This document shows, one piece after another, positions 31,282 through 32,078 of a stretch of 32,078 nucleotides of DNA. The translations under genes were made by a program, and so were the position numbers. Positions within the stretch are counted from its first letter, which is position 1. Every line of letters begins with the position of its first letter. The stretch comes from DASPFV01 sp035620975 (lineage in GTDB: Bacteria > Acidobacteriota > Vicinamibacteria > Vicinamibacterales > 2-12-FULL-66-21): NCBI GenBank assembly GCA_035620975.1, contig DASPFV010000103.1, positions 1 to 32,078 on the forward strand, read 5' to 3'. The notes under the pieces are model-generated. The model was not told the DNA's origin, ran no database searches, and worked only from the letters and a program-made list of their open reading frames with translations.

Positions 31282-31875
31282 GTGCGGCACGTCGCGCTGA
31301 CCGGAGGTATTGCAACCGGCAAGTCCTTCTGCCTGGCGCGCTTCGGCGCGCTCGGCGCCGCCGTCATCGACGCGGACGTCATCGCGCGCGAGGTCGTGAT
31401 CCCGGGCTCACCGGGGCTGACGCGCATCGTGGAGCGCTTCGGGCCGGCGATGCTCCGTCCGGACGGCTCGCTCGATCGGCCGGCACTCGCCGCGGTGGTC
31501 TTCGCGGACCGCACCGCGCGCGCTGCGCTCGAGGCGATCGTCCACCCCGAGGTCTACCGGCGCATCAGCGAGTGGTTCGCGAACCTGCCCCAGGGGCCGA
31601 AGGTCGCCATCGCTGACATCCCGCTCCTCTTCGAGACGGGCCACGAGCACGAGTTCGAGCGGGTCATCGTGTGCGTCTGCGAGCCCGGCGAGCAGCTTCG
31701 CCGAATCATGCGGCGCAGCAACCTCTCGCTGGAAGAGGCCAGGGCGCGAGTCGCCACGCAGTGGCCGACCGACGAGAAGGTCGCGCGCGCCGACTACGTG
31801 ATCAGCACCGACGGGACGTTCGCCGAAACCGAGGCGCAGGTCGAGAGCACCTACGCGCTGCTGCTGGGATCCTGA
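31282..31875 (+). CDS. coaE: Dephospho-CoA kinase
   Basis: A 197-residue P-loop kinase for the last step of coenzyme A synthesis. The Walker A is GGIATGKS (8-15). DADVIAREVV, the HPEVYRRI block, VAIADIPLLFETG, and RRSNLSLEEARARVATQWPTDEKVARADYVISTDGTF follow in family order. It starts at GTG 31282, 7 bp after the folD stop. A short hairpin follows its stop. Confidence 0.96.
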   Translation: MRHVALTGGIATGKSFCLARFGALGAAVIDADVIAREVVIPGSPGLTRIVERFGPAMLRPDGSLDRPALAAVVFADRTARAALEAIVHPEVYRRISEWFANLPQGPKVAIADIPLLFETGHEHEFERVIVCVCEPGEQLRRIMRRSNLSLEEARARVATQWPTDEKVARADYVISTDGTFAETEAQVESTYALLLGS

Positions 31876-31900
31876 CAGGCCGCCGAAGCCTGCCGGCCTG
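31876..31900 (+). terminator. Hairpin after coaE
   Basis: CAGGCC (31876-31881) pairs with GGCCTG (31895-31900) across 13 nt, immediately after the coaE stop. No T-run follows, so the terminator call is tentative. Confidence 0.35.
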
Positions 31901-31963
31901 AATGGGGGAACCTGAACGGTCAGCAGTGTGTCAGGGTCACGCGGGCCATCCCTGTTCCGTCCG

Positions 31964-32078
31964 ATCCGTGTTCCTACCAATCCGTGTTCCTACTAATCCG
32001 TGCTGCCGCCGTAGTGCTATCCGTGTTAATCCGTGTTGTTCCGTGGCGGATGTTAGTCCGTGTTGTTCCGTGGCGGAT
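31964..32078. repeat. ATCCGTGTT-type repeat block at the right edge
   Basis: Iterated ATCCGTGTT words occur at 31964, 31980 and 31996 (16-bp spacing), then at 32019 and 32029. They are followed by two direct copies of a TCCGTGTTGTTCCGTGGCGGAT-type unit 27 bp apart. The 20 bases at 32055-32074 equal 12042-12061. The block likely continues beyond the window. No gene is seen in 31901-32078. Confidence 0.85.

Overview
The window is high-GC bacterial chromosome. My best placement is Acidobacteriota, probably Vicinamibacteria or a close relative. This is inferred from family content: a Ser/Thr kinase with a periplasmic PD40/TolB-like propeller beside an ECF sigma factor of the Acidobacteria/Planctomycetes type, a pilMNOPQ cluster followed by lipoproteins with Ig/PKD folds, and dispersed intergenic repeats. 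No rRNA, intact tRNA, CRISPR, transposase or integrase gene was seen.

Layout. 1-3040 is an accessory patch on the minus strand. It holds a signal-peptide protein running off the left edge, a PemK/MazF-type toxin-antitoxin pair, a truncated transglutaminase-like protease coupled to a second MazEF pair, a decayed second copy of the first pair, a fragment resembling the 3' half of a tRNA, and two copies of a short hairpin repeat placed where genes are truncated. 3041-7430 is a signalling patch: a kinase-propeller protein (+), a secreted propeller protein (-) and an ECF sigma factor (-). 7443-10791 holds a small membrane protein, pfkA, and a divergent pair made of an exported protein and a multi-pass membrane protein.

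10826-16225 (minus) is a translation block: rplM-rpsI, rpsB-tsf, pyrH-frr, then a threonine synthase-like gene. Repeats mark several of the gaps, including a 29-bp tandem array between frr and the synthase gene. 16778-24660 (plus) is the type IV pilus alignment complex and secretin, pilMNOPQ, with a good sigma-54 promoter match upstream, then two lipoproteins and a TPR protein. 24695-31875 (plus) is metabolic: an M24 aminopeptidase, accB, accC, thiE with a non-canonical start, an APC amino-acid permease, folD and coaE. The right edge is another block of the repeat family seen near 12 kb.

Themes. Five genes carry a -10-like hexamer 6-10 nt before the start codon and no obvious Shine-Dalgarno, which suggests leaderless mRNAs. 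The least ordinary region is the first 3 kb, where toxin-antitoxin copies, a tRNA fragment, an attC-like site and hairpin repeats meet.
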